Shown: positions 39,011 to 49,313 of the stretch, piece by piece
Position numbering within the stretch: position 1 is the stretch's first letter
Layout: the number at the start of each line of letters is the position of its first letter
Source: Aristolochia californica
Lineage: Eukaryota; Streptophyta; Magnoliopsida; Piperales; Aristolochiaceae
Reading direction: 5' to 3'
Assembly: GCA_029961685.1 (NCBI GenBank)
Contig: JARWKL010000010.1
Coordinates: 620,001 to 684,000 of the forward strand
Length of the DNA: 64,000 nucleotides
The notes under the pieces: generated by a model
Told to the model about the DNA's origin: nothing
Databases searched by the model: none
What the model saw: only the letters and a program-made list of their open reading frames with translations
Position numbers and translations under genes: made by a program

Positions 39011-39031
39011 GAACCGGATTTTTGCCGGTTC
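39011..39031. promoter_or_regulatory. Perfect inverted repeat in eIF2 beta promoter
   Basis: GAACCGG and CCGGTTC are separated by 7 bp. It lies 27 bp upstream of the TATA box. A dimeric factor site is possible, or a small hairpin; nothing else supports a function. Confidence 0.4.
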
Positions 39032-39057
39032 GACAAAACGGCTGGTACGATCTTTCT

Positions 39058-39064
39058 TATAAAA
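39058..39064 (+). promoter_or_regulatory. TATA box of eIF2 beta
   Basis: TATAAAA, placing a start near 39,090. A 5' UTR intron is likely, with a donor after GACGTCGAAG near 39,150 and acceptor TTTTTTGCCAG ending at 39,446, just before the start codon. Confidence 0.5.
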
Positions 39065-39462
39065 TGATTCCTTCTACGACAAAGCGAGTATCCAGTCTCT
39101 CCTCTATTAAGCTCATCCTCTGCTCGGCGAGGCGGCCGGCGGACGTCGAAGGTGTTGCCGGAATCTGGGATAATCTCTTGATTTATGATGCGTTTTTTGG
39201 TTTTTTGGTTCATATGATTCAAAGAAGTTGGCGTTGTTGTCATATTGATTTTATCATTCCTTTGGGTTTCTTCATTTGGCTTCTTCGGGCTTGGCTTTCG
39301 TTTTTTGATTTTTTTTTTTTAATCAAAGACAATGTTTTTCACATTTTCGATATTCTTTGAAGTGTTTTTCTTTTTTTTTTTTCTGTCAAGCCAGTCCGTA
39401 AATCAAGGTTTGTATGCTGACTTCCTTTCCGGTTGTTTTTTGCCAGGGTTTTGATTCCGAAA

Positions 39463-41712
39463 ATGGCTGAAGAACCTCTTCCAGTCGATCTCAAGGACGA
39501 TGTGGCAGAAGTCAGTTTTTTAGTTTTTATTTTTTAAACTTATTATGTATGTGTTTCATTTGGTTATTGTTTCATCTTGTAATTTTGGTAAACCTTTTCG
39601 CTTCCTCATTTTTCAGCTTGCTCCGTTCGATCCTAACAAGAAGAAGAAAAAGAAGAAACCTGTAATTCAGGACCCTGCTGATGATTCCGTGGATAAGCTA
39701 GCTGAAAAAGCAGAAAATCTGTCAGGTTCTCTTTACTGACTTTTATTTTATTCAAATTTTTCACATTTCTAGGAAATTACGCACTAATGTTTCTTAAATG
39801 TCTTATGTATCGAAACTGTGTTATCCTTCTATTTCTGTAATATTTTTGTTCTTATTACTCAAAAAGAAGGAAATTATTGTGCAATTGAGCAGTATCTGAT
39901 GGGCTCGATTCTGGCTTTACTGGCATGAAGAAAAAGAAAAAGAAACCGGTAAGCTGTCCAGGAAGTAACCAATATGCAAGATAATTGCCTTATGCATTAT
40001 TTTATTTTCTTACCGCCGTTGAATTGTTTTAGGTGGAGACAGATTTTCTCAATGATGAGAATGGCGAGACAGGTGGAGATGGTCTTGATGGTAAGAAGTT
40101 TAATTATCTATAGTATAATGACAAATTTCAAGTCTGTTGACATTATTTGTGACTTGAAGGCTCGTTTAGGTCATGTCTTTGTCACCCTAATATGTTGTTA
40201 TGAATCGGATAGACCATTTTGGAGAGGATGATGAAGAAGGTGAGGGCATTGTGTTGCAACAAACTCAGTATCCCTGGGAAGGCAGTGACAGGGATTACAA
40301 GTATGAAGAGGTTTGGATTCTTTGGACCGGTTAATGGTTTCAACTGTTTTCGCTTCAGCCTGTTTTATAGATATTTTTCATTTTGATATTCTACTTTCTT
40401 TTGATTCAGCTTTTGGGTAGGGTCTTCAATATACTACGTGAGAACAATCCAGAGCTTGCCGGTGATAGGCGTAGAACAGTGATGAGGCCCCCTCAGGTTC
40501 TTAGAGAAGGCACAAAGAAGACCGTGTTTGCAAACTTCATGGATCTTTGCAAGACGTATGTTTTGGTTCCTCTTAATATAGCTGTTCACAGAAGAGTTTT
40601 CTTCATATTAATTATTTGAGTTTTTTATCAGCAATCTCTTGAATCATCTAAGGATTCCTAATTAAAGTTCTTGATAAAAAATTATTTTTTGGTGTTGCTT
40701 TTCTCCCTCTTCGATTTTGTTTTGTGTTTACTTGCAAGATCTCGTTGTTCCAGCTTGAACAACTTGACATATCTTCGGTTCTGGCTGCATATCCCTCTTT
40801 TTCTTTTAGCCTCTCCTCTTTTCAATACGTAACTGACATCCTGATAGATATGCTCTAGAGAAGTGCAATTGCTGGTTAACTATGTGGCTCTTAACTATGT
40901 TTGTCTCATTTTCATACGTCTATCTTTTTCCAATGTTTTCAATGTTTTTAACCATATCTGCTTGATTTATTTTTTTTTATTTTTTTTTGTGTTTTCTTCT
41001 GCTTTACGCCTTCTTAATTCCTATTTGTTGGTAGGAAGCTACCAGTCTTGCATGGCCAAGCTGCTTGACTCGGTATCCCTGGGAAGGCAGTGCAGGGATT
41101 GCAAGTATGAATTGGATAGACCATTTTTTTTTCTTCTGTTGCCTAGGTTAAGCTAATAAAGCAGTAGAAGGTACATATGTTTTTGACCATCTCTGGATGT
41201 TTGGTAGATTTGTTATTTCTCCCAATAGAGTTTTCTTGTTTGTGACTTAATGTAATATGATTAAATCTATATGTTGTATATGTGGGGCTGTGTTCACTTT
41301 TTATGTGTTGTTCTTCCTTCTTTGTTTGACTATTTGTGCAAATTGACAGAATGCATAGGCAGCCAGAACATGTCATGAACTTCTTACTAGCTGAAATGGG
41401 AACAAATGGTTCTCTTGATGGACAACAAAGATTAGTTATCAAGGGAAGATTTGCTCCTAAGAATTTTGAGGGGATTCTACGGAGATATATCAGTAAGTTT
41501 CTTTATCTTTACTTCCTTGCATCTTGCAATGGTGAAATTTTTTCATGAGATCTTTAGAACTGTGTCACTCATATTCATAGATACATATATATAGGGCTAA
41601 TCTAATACGAAAAGCCATTTGATGCGAAATATGCGAAACGGCAAACTCAGCTGTTTGATCGGACGGCTGAGATAGCGTTTTGCACCAAATGGTTTTTCGT
41701 ATTAGATCAGCC

Positions 41713-41766
<54 letters not shown>

Positions 41767-44700
41767 TTGTCTTCGAAAGGTAGTTTGGATTCCTTTTACT
41801 GCAAAGATATATAATTTCTAAATCAGTCGACAACTTGAACTTAAGGTACCTTTTGGACAGTTGTACTTAGGCTCAAGTCTCACAGGCAGGCAGCTTGGGT
41901 GTGCCCAACCTTTTTTTGTTTTGTTTTTTAAACCTTGTGGGAGATCCGATCCTGTCATAAATATTCAAAATTGTACTTTTAGTTTGCTATTCAGCCCATT
42001 GTTTTTCTATTTTATTCTCTTTTTTTTAATATTTTTGCTATCCTTTATGTATTTCTTGGAGCTTTGTATCAGCCACGTGGTCTCCATTGGTCTGATAAAA
42101 GTTCTCAGTTTGTATTAAGAAAAGGGAAAAGTTATACATGATTGCTTGTACTATCTAATTTTTTCCCTTGCTAAATGCAAAATTTATTTATTTAATTAAA
42201 TATTTTTACTTAATTATATGCAAGTTTGTTTTGTAAATGTAAATAATAAAATGAAGTATGGACATCCGATGCTTACTTTGAGAACAATGTAACTAATTAC
42301 TGAAAGTTGAGAGCGGTTACATCACTGAGTCTTGAATCCTTTTCACTTTTACCTGCCACTACTCCTGCTTGAATTATATGGTTAAATGCTTGTTCCAATG
42401 TAGTGACATCATCCTTAGCTAGCAATTGTGTCCAAATTGCATCATATTCAGATCCAAGACCATTTAAAAACCTTGCCACTTGAATCTGATACTTTTCCTT
42501 ACAAATATCATCCGCGTTTGTAGTAAAGGGATGAAAGGTGCTGATTTCCTGCAAAACACCCTTCATTATATCACCTTTCAGCATGTTAAGTATCAGAATA
42601 TAGTTCATATATCTTAGACAATTGCTCTCCTGAAACAAATTGAGGGCAGTGTACTCCACATTTCCTTTGAAGTTCCACAACTCAATATCTGATCATTGAA
42701 TTGTGACTCCATACTATTGACCAACCAAGTCATCACTTGATTGTCTTCGGCTTCCCTATCTTTAGTAATAAGATTAGGAGGATCATCCCTAATATATTTG
42801 ACCTTCCTATTTACCTTTAAAAACATGAGAACAGTTTGACGTTATTGGAACCATTCAATTTTATGGAAGTGATCTGAATAGAATGAGAATCTTTACTCTT
42901 TGAACTCTCAGATTACTTAATTACAACAATATGTTTGCTTGATTCAGCCATTCAGTACTTTGAAATGCACTCCAAATGTATCCAAGATGATATAGTCAAC
43001 TTAAAAATCTAATAAATACATATTTCCCCAAATATCTTTCTCTCGCACTTCAAAATTAAGGCATGACCACAATTCACAATGAACAAGAGCAAGTACAGCA
43101 TCCAAAATTAGCAATGAATCCTCATACATATCAACCTAAATCATCAACAATAGGGCTGATGCAAGCAGGCAAGGATGATGCAGGTACAATGATGATGATG
43201 CAGTCATCCATGGGGTAGATAATCCAATTGAGAACCCTCTAGGGGCAGTAAAGCATGACAACTGCTCAATTAGCAGTAGAGACCATCAGTCAAATATGCT
43301 AAGGCAGGAAAAAAGAAGAAAAAAGTTGATTCATACCCTACCAGTAGAGAAACTGGTTGAAACATTTTCCATAGGGATGAGAAAACTGTAGATAAAACCT
43401 AAAAACTTGTAGAAGAACCTCCCAAAACCGACTTCTATTGCAAAAGTGCAGTATAGAGAGGATTAAAGGATAAAGGAGAGAGAAAATGAGAAAAAGAGAG
43501 AGATGGAGAAGCAGCAGTGTGCTGCATTCAATTGAAGGCTCAGTAAAGTCGAGCCCTCTCTTTTAACATTCTGACTTGAGTGAAATTACATGGAAAGAAT
43601 AGTTATGCCCCTCATCACAAACACCCACCCTTATAACTTCATACATACGGGTCAAAATACAATGAAACTTTAAAACTGGAGTGCTGACATGAAGAGTAAC
43701 TTGCTGTAACTTGCAGAGAGTCATATGATACTGTGAAATGACCAAAATAACCCTATACTAGTATTTCAACACCCCCACATGGTGAACAATTATTGTTAAT
43801 CATGTACAATTTCTTTTATACTTTTTACTTTTTGCTCTTAATGATCTCTCTCAAGTCGGTGCAAGATAATCCACATATCAAGTGTTTTAATGTCTTTGAC
43901 TGCCTGATATAAAAGTCATTCACTAAATCTAAAGTTGTGAGAAATTAGAAGCTAGTTCACCATAGAGGTTTTCAGGGTTCGAGTTAGCCGCAACTTCTCT
44001 TTTGAGTAACTTCAAAACCATTTTGTAGCATGCCTAAAGTAGTAGTCTTCTCATTGTTGGGAACTTATTAATGGATGGTTAAAGTTTGTTGTGTTTTTTT
44101 TTCTGGGTGGAACACAACAGGTTGGTTATTAGTTTCTCTTCTTTATACACATTTTGACTATTTGTATATGTTGTCAGATGAATACGTCATTTGCACTGGC
44201 TGTAAAAGTCCAGACACTATACTGTCAAAGGAGAACCGTCTCTTCTTTCTTCGATGTGAACAGGTATAAAATTTTTGCTCTTCCCCATCATAATGCTTTG
44301 AACATTGGTCTTTATCTTCTAAAGCATGTGATAAGCTTCAAAATTTTTTTTTTTTTTTTTTTTTGAAGATAAACTTCAAATTAGATTCTCACATAGTTTC
44401 TGATTTTTACTGTTATTGCAATGTTTAGAGATCAAGCCAATTATACAAAAAAAAAAAGCCAATTATATGGCTTGACACTTTAGTAGAGGAAGCGGTGTCT
44501 CCCCAATCCCTCATTGTAAGGGGGAGCCCTTCCCAAGTTGTCTCTTACCTTTGGGAAGTGGAATAAAATTTCATCCGTCTCAAAAAAAGAAAAACTCACA
44601 TCTTTTGGCATCGGAGTGCGTAGATTTGCTAACCCTCATGTTGTCAATGAGAAATAAAAAGAAAAGGCATATGTACAATGATCAAATTTTCAATTGTTCC

Positions 44701-45064
44701 AATTGCTATGGATAGTCTAAATTATTCCTTTGATTCACTGTACTTTGGGGGTACTGTGTGAAATCAATTTTCAAGAAAACAAGTGTAACTGATCATCCTT
44801 TTAAAATTTTGTCCTATTTGGAGTGCAGCATTTTTTCCTTAAACATGTTAGATCATTCATGATTCTCTGATAAAGTTGGGTGTGTTAGTCTCGAAATGAT
44901 TGGTTAGAAAGCTCCTTCTAACTTAATAAAGACATTGTGTTCTCTTTCTAATCCTTGAATTCTATTTTCTTATTCTCTTGATGCAGTGCGGTTCCTCACG
45001 ATCTGTGGCACCCATCAAGACTGGTTTCGTAGCTCGTGTTGGGCGTCGCAAAGCTGGGACTTGA
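39463..45064 (+). CDS. EIF2B: Eukaryotic translation initiation factor 2 subunit beta
   Basis: Beta subunit of eIF2, which carries initiator Met-tRNA to the 40S ribosome; the beta subunit contacts eIF5 and eIF2B through lysine blocks. Exons: 39463-39510, 39617-39725, 39893-39948, 40033-40090, 40213-40310, 40410-40555, 41350-41492, 44178-44263, 44987-45064; 822 nt, 273 aa (Arabidopsis about 268). All junctions are GT-AG and in phase. Protein: [10 protein letters not shown] start, lysine block [27 protein letters not shown], a second block GMKKKKKK, an acidic stretch [12 protein letters not shown], then [57 protein letters not shown]. The C-terminal zinc ribbon has C225-C228 and C246-C249, split by the last intron. 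The symbol follows the subunit name (not the eIF2B exchange factor). Intron 7 (2.7 kb) holds a MITE and a Copia remnant. Confidence 0.97.
41066..41124 (+). pseudogene. Partial duplicate of eIF2 beta exon 5 inside intron 6
   Basis: ACTCGGTATCCCTGGGAAGG, CAGGGATT and CAAGTATGA copy exon 5 (40,263-40,307) with two substitutions and a 1-nt deletion that breaks the frame. It is followed by GGATAGACCATTTT, a 14-nt match to the exon 5 acceptor area at 40,207. In exon 5 that piece comes first, so the copy looks rearranged. Confidence 0.75.
41594..41713. mobile_element. 120-bp MITE with long terminal inverted repeats
   Basis: Starts GGGCTAATCTAATACGAAAA and ends as its reverse complement TTTTCGTATTAGATCAGCCC with near-perfect pairing over about 30 bp. 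The loop includes CAGCTGTTTGATCGGACGG. It sits between AT and CT simple repeats, which hide any target duplication. In eIF2 beta intron 7. Confidence 0.8.
41714..41764 (+). repeat. (CT)n(AT)n microsatellite
   Basis: About 18 nt of CT followed by about 32 nt of AT repeats. Directly next to the MITE end. Confidence 0.95.
42297..42850 (-). mobile_element. Ty1/Copia gag remnant
   Basis: The minus strand encodes [20 protein letters not shown] and, after a frame change, [20 protein letters not shown] and [18 protein letters not shown], the Copia gag (UBN2-type) domain. No pol follows. A possible 5' region extends to about 43,770, where TGTTGAAATACTAG on the minus strand could start an LTR, but no clear primer site was found. 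In eIF2 beta intron 7. Confidence 0.7.
44476..44594 (+). mobile_element. LINE 3' tail
   Basis: Ends with TTGGGAAGTGGAATAAAATT, CATCCGTCTC and a short A-run, preceded by CAATCCCTCATTGTAAGGGG, the same coding end as the LINE tails in PI4K. In eIF2 beta intron 8. Confidence 0.6.
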
Positions 45065-46191
45065 TTCCTCCAATGTGCTTCTTTACAATATTGTATCGGT
45101 AATTAATGTTCTGTAAACCAGGTTCTGCTAAAGCAATCTTCAGCCTGTAGAAGGCCTATGATTTTGGTGTATTTAGATGAAATGAGAGCGAGAGCAATGA
45201 TTTTGTTGTGGGAGTAAAACCTTTTTCTTGTGTTGAAACTGATTGTTTACATTTCCTTAAAGTGCTACTGCTGAAGTTCTCTGAACCTGTTTCTTGTCAG
45301 CCACCAGTCATTCTCTTGAAGAAAAAGAAAACTATGAAGGAATGAGAAAATCAGAAACAAATAGAAAAAACAATTTTATCAAACCCAACTAATATTGTTT
45401 TTAATTTTTTTTAAAAGGGTCTCTCCTCATCTTACAGCTACAATTCCGGAAAATTGCAGAGAAGAGCATTGAGAGAGAGGGTCGGTCGAGAGGGAAGCAG
45501 AGAGGTAAATGATCGGATTTCACTTTCACTCGTTTTACTCGGGAGTGAGTGAAAGTGAATCACTTTTGGGTAAGTGAAGGTGAATTCGATTTTGTAATAA
45601 GAGAGATGCCATAGAAACATTTCTCTATCATACAAATAGTTAAGAGAGTGAGTGTGTATAACAGGCTTCACTTCGGCTTCAATAGAAGGGTTTTGGATTT
45701 CATCACAAGAAAGAAAGAAAATCATGGGAAGTAGGTAAGTATTATCTTCAATTTCCATTGAAATAAATAAAACTCTCTCTTTCTCTCTCTTTACTGAATT
45801 GCATCAATTTTTTAAAGAAAAATGTCAACATCTGATAGATAGAATTATTAGTTTTTCAGTTTTCCAAAAATACTACAAAAAAATTGTCTGATGAAGCTCC
45901 TGCATATATAAGATAAAAGTAGCATGACTCACTGTGTGGACCTTACTACCCAAAATTTTCATACCTATTTGCTCAATACTGCTTATTCTACCTGGCTGTA
46001 TTTGACAGATAGATCTTGTATCAGATTGCTCAAAATCAGCCACCATATTGTTTATATGACAAACCATATGAACTGAAACTAGAATGCAATAATATTGATC
46101 TCATTTTTTTGCCTTTATTGTGAGTACATGCTCTGATATTGGTTTACACAAGGGAGACCTCTGATGCAAGATATATCCGATCAAGGGAGAA
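45065..46191. other. Convergent intergenic region
   Basis: Holds the eIF2 beta 3' UTR (to roughly 45,230) and the 3' end of the DUF7731 gene. A 106-codon minus frame at 45,438-45,758 has no recognisable domain and I do not call it a gene. Confidence 0.6.
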
Positions 46192-47516
46192 TTAGATGTT
46201 CATGAAGGTCATAAGTGACCAAGCAGCAGTAGCTAGAAGGATTGCAATACCCTTGCCCTGATATTCTTTTCCAGCACTGTTTCTGATAAGAGTGCTTCCT
46301 GTAAACCCTGAAAAACAAAAAAAAAGAGAAAGTAAAGCCATTTTATCCAAGAACAAGAAATAACCCATACTTTTATGACAAATCCAATTGAAAACTCAAA
46401 ATGCAGGGTTGATACCATTTTTGCAGCCATCTGAGATGGTGTTGTTGATATCATCAATGGTGGCTTTGTTCATGAATATGTAATCTTGCTTTACATAGTA
46501 GAGGCATTGAAGGAGTGCCCTTGTGTGGATAGCACAGCCTGAGTCACAGTAGTTTGCTGTCTCAGAACTATTGATGTCCATAGCTCCTTTCTCAGTCAAC
46601 TGAAAATTGCCTTGACAAGCCAGGGAAGTCTGCAACAGATACAAGAGACTAAGATAGGGTTACCTTATTCAACTGAAAATTGCCTGGACGAGCCAGGGAA
46701 GTCTGCAACAGATACCAGAGACTAAGATAGGGTTACCTTATTCAGAACCTGACCTGGATTTAATTTTAGGGTTTGGACCATGGTTGGGAATGATGATTTG
46801 AACTCGGTTATCTTCTTCAGAGCCTGACCTGAATTTAATTTTAGGGTTTGGGCTATGGTCGGGAATGATGATTTGATCTCTTTTACTCATATGAATGGAT
46901 CTCATTCATGGTTTCCTACGTGATTGAAAAAAACCGTAAACCAATTTTCTTGATCTCTTTAAAATCTACATATTTGTGCCAAAACCTTCTATTTGACTTG
47001 ATTTTCTTAAGCTCTAACCCTAATTCAAGTTCTTATTGATATTTACACTTCTATGACTTTCTCAAACAGAAAAGAACTGAAAAAGTAAGGTAGAAAAGAA
47101 AGTAAAAAAGTGCAAAGCCAAGTACTTACGTTTTGAAGACACTCATAAGCGTTTTCCCACTTCTCATAGGGGCTTAAATTGACATTACTGAGAGGGTCTA
47201 CAAATGATCACAAATGAATTATCAATGGAAACATAAATGATGCATATAAACAAAAAGGAAATAAAGACATCTAATTCAATCTTAGTGAACTCTCTCTCTC
47301 TCTCTCTCTTTGTATACTTTTCCTATGCGTCGATTATTAATCGATTAAACTCATATCGGATTTTGGGTACCCAATAAACAAACTATAATAGGAACATAAT
47401 GAAGCTTAACATCGAAGAACCAAATCAAAACAAGGACCTTTAGCAGCATCTATGCAACAAAATAGAAGGCAAATCATCAAAAGTGCCCCAAGAGATCTAA
47501 TGCTCTCTTCCATCAT
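46192..47516 (-). CDS. DUF7731-type small secreted or GPI-anchored protein
   Basis: Exons in coding order: 47516-47438, 47197-47130, 46629-46416, 46307-46192; 477 nt, 158 aa, in phase. The N-terminus MMEESIRSLGALLMICLLF is a signal peptide, with cleavage likely near CIDAAK. The mature part has six cysteines (C46, C54, C77, C81, C91, C118) and three N-glycosylation sequons (N49, N69, N111). ANYCDSGC, ALLQCLYYV and FMNKATIDDINNTISDGC fit the plant DUF7731 pattern as I remember it. The C-terminus (NSAG, then GIAILLATAAWSLMTF) is hydrophobic to the end and suits a GPI anchor. The exon 1 donor is GTCCTT, weak, chosen because it restores DPLS in frame. Function unknown. Intron 2 contains two local duplications. 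Confidence 0.82.
46598..46743 (-). repeat. 73-bp tandem duplication spanning an exon 3 acceptor
   Basis: Copies at 46,598-46,670 and 46,671-46,743. Each includes the acceptor TCTGTTGCAG and the start of exon 3. They differ at few sites, so the event is fairly recent. Confidence 0.92.
46741..46876 (-). repeat. 75-bp tandem duplication
   Basis: TTCAGAACCTGACCTGGATT at 46,741 recurs as TTCAGAGCCTGACCTGAATT at 46,816, with TTTAATTTTAGGGTTTGG in both. It abuts the 73-bp duplication, so the two events lie side by side. Confidence 0.88.
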
Positions 47517-49313
47517 ACCCCCTTTACTTGGTGCAATTTTAACAATCTTATTTAAAGAGAACTCTTGAACCCCCATCCCATATATGTACCGGTTGAAGAA
47601 CATGAATACAAAACAAGATAAAGCCATATGCCTTCACAATCTGATGGAAATTAGAAGCATATGCTAGGAATATTTGTGAGTCTTCATAGTAGAGGAAGCT
47701 TAGGAAGAATCAAACATTGTTTAACGAGTAATCCTAGAAATATTACCATGGAAAAGGACAAGGACATCTGCCCTTGTCTTTGTGTCATGAATTGGATTAC
47801 TTCTAAGAGACAATATTGGATCTTAGTGTTATGTCAAATTAACTAAGAATAGAGTTACCCAAATTGTTGGCCAAATCATTACGTGATGAAAATTGGGTGT
47901 GTCAAGTTGATTATTTTGTAATTTTAATGAAGTGAGGTAGAATCTCCTAGGATACACATTTCTACAAAACCTTGTACTTGAATTTTGCGTTGAATATTTT
48001 TTATTGAATATATATCATATTGCACCCGAAAAGACGGTATAGATAGATAACTAGATAGTTACATGTAGTTATACTTATACAATGCATTTTACGCGTTTCA
48101 ATCGTATTCTACTAATTCTACTAACAAGAGCTCCATCTTCTCCCCGTATCCTTTTTTAAGACAAATTAAGTGTAAAACAAAAACCAAGTTCTGAATTATT
48201 GTCTTTATCATATTCATTCAAATCATGAATCTATTTCTAGTACCCAATCTTATACCAATAAGGCCAGGGAGACAAGAACTTGATAGGATCTATCTCTAAT
48301 ACTGATCCAAAATGCATAATTAGCATAATATTTGTTTGGAAAACTTTTGAAGATTGGTGGGTTGTTTGTCAAAAATTTTCCCATCAATCAATCAGTTGTA
48401 GACTCATTTGGATACTATTTTGATTTCTTTGGAATCCCATAGAAAAGAAAAGAAAAAAATAAGAATTTGAATATTATTATTCCAAAAATAGTTATTTAAA
48501 AAGAAAATTTGACTATTATCTTTTTTAGAATAACTATTTTTAAAAATAATTATGACCAAATTCTCATTTTTTCTTTTCTAAGGTTCCAAACAGCCTCTTT
48601 GTCGGCAAACCCAAGTATGCCGTGACATTCCTAGTTAAAAGTACACTTGAGAAGAGCTGCCAAGTTACAATCTATTTGCATCACCAACACGCCTAAGAGA
48701 GGGGCAATGGATTTTTCAAATCTGGTATGTTTAAAGCTCTGTTTTGCTTAACAAGGAGCAACAACTGCTGAAAGCCTCTGTTCCACTCGCTTGACAGCAT
48801 AATATCAATAAAAGATGCAACTGTTATGTATCTCACAAAATATATTGAAGCACCCAGCAACAGCTTTAGTCTTACAATAACTGAACCATAACAAGTGAAT
48901 AATCATGAATGAAAGAACTTTCAAAGACTCCCAAGAGTATAAATCAAAATTTTAATGGTTGGTTTAAAAATTAAGCATACCAAACAAAAATGAACTTTAG
49001 GTCCATACTCTTTCTTCTTTCATCACCACTTGTTGCAACTATTCTCTCAAAGTACTTGTGATTTTAAATGATTCCAACTGTACAACCATGATAAGGTCCC
49101 TACGCCATAATAAGTAATTATTCCCTTTCCCACTCCCCTCAGGATTCCATTGATATAAAGAAAAACATAATCAAGAAAAAAATGGTCATGTTGGAATTAT
49201 ATGACAGCAATCTCGCATTTGATATTATGGGACCAACTTCTTACTGTATTTGAAGTAGAGACTGATATGGGGGTCTGTGGCATTGATGAAACAGAAAGCA
49301 TTCAGAAACAACA
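47517..49313. other. Intergenic region with a MITE
   Basis: Promoter side of the DUF7731 gene and 3' flank of the membrane-protein gene. Contains the inverted-repeat element at 48,413-48,600. Otherwise AT-rich, nothing coding seen. Confidence 0.6.
48413..48600. mobile_element. MITE with TTTGGAA termini, copy 1
   Basis: Left arm TTTGGAATCCCATAGAAAAG and right arm CTTTTCTAAGGTTCCAAACA pair for about 65 bp through AATTTG...ATTATT...CCAAAAATAG. Relatives occur at 50,644 and 60,075. The GGGTCTGTTTGGAACCC-type end recalls hAT-like MITEs. Confidence 0.65.

Noticed and set aside
42297..42850. Possible host gene in the eIF2 beta intron
   Set aside because: Matches Copia gag blocks and has a frame break; treated as retroelement remnant.
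45438..45758. 106-codon minus frame between genes
   Set aside because: No domain, no splice partners, low-complexity start; likely chance.
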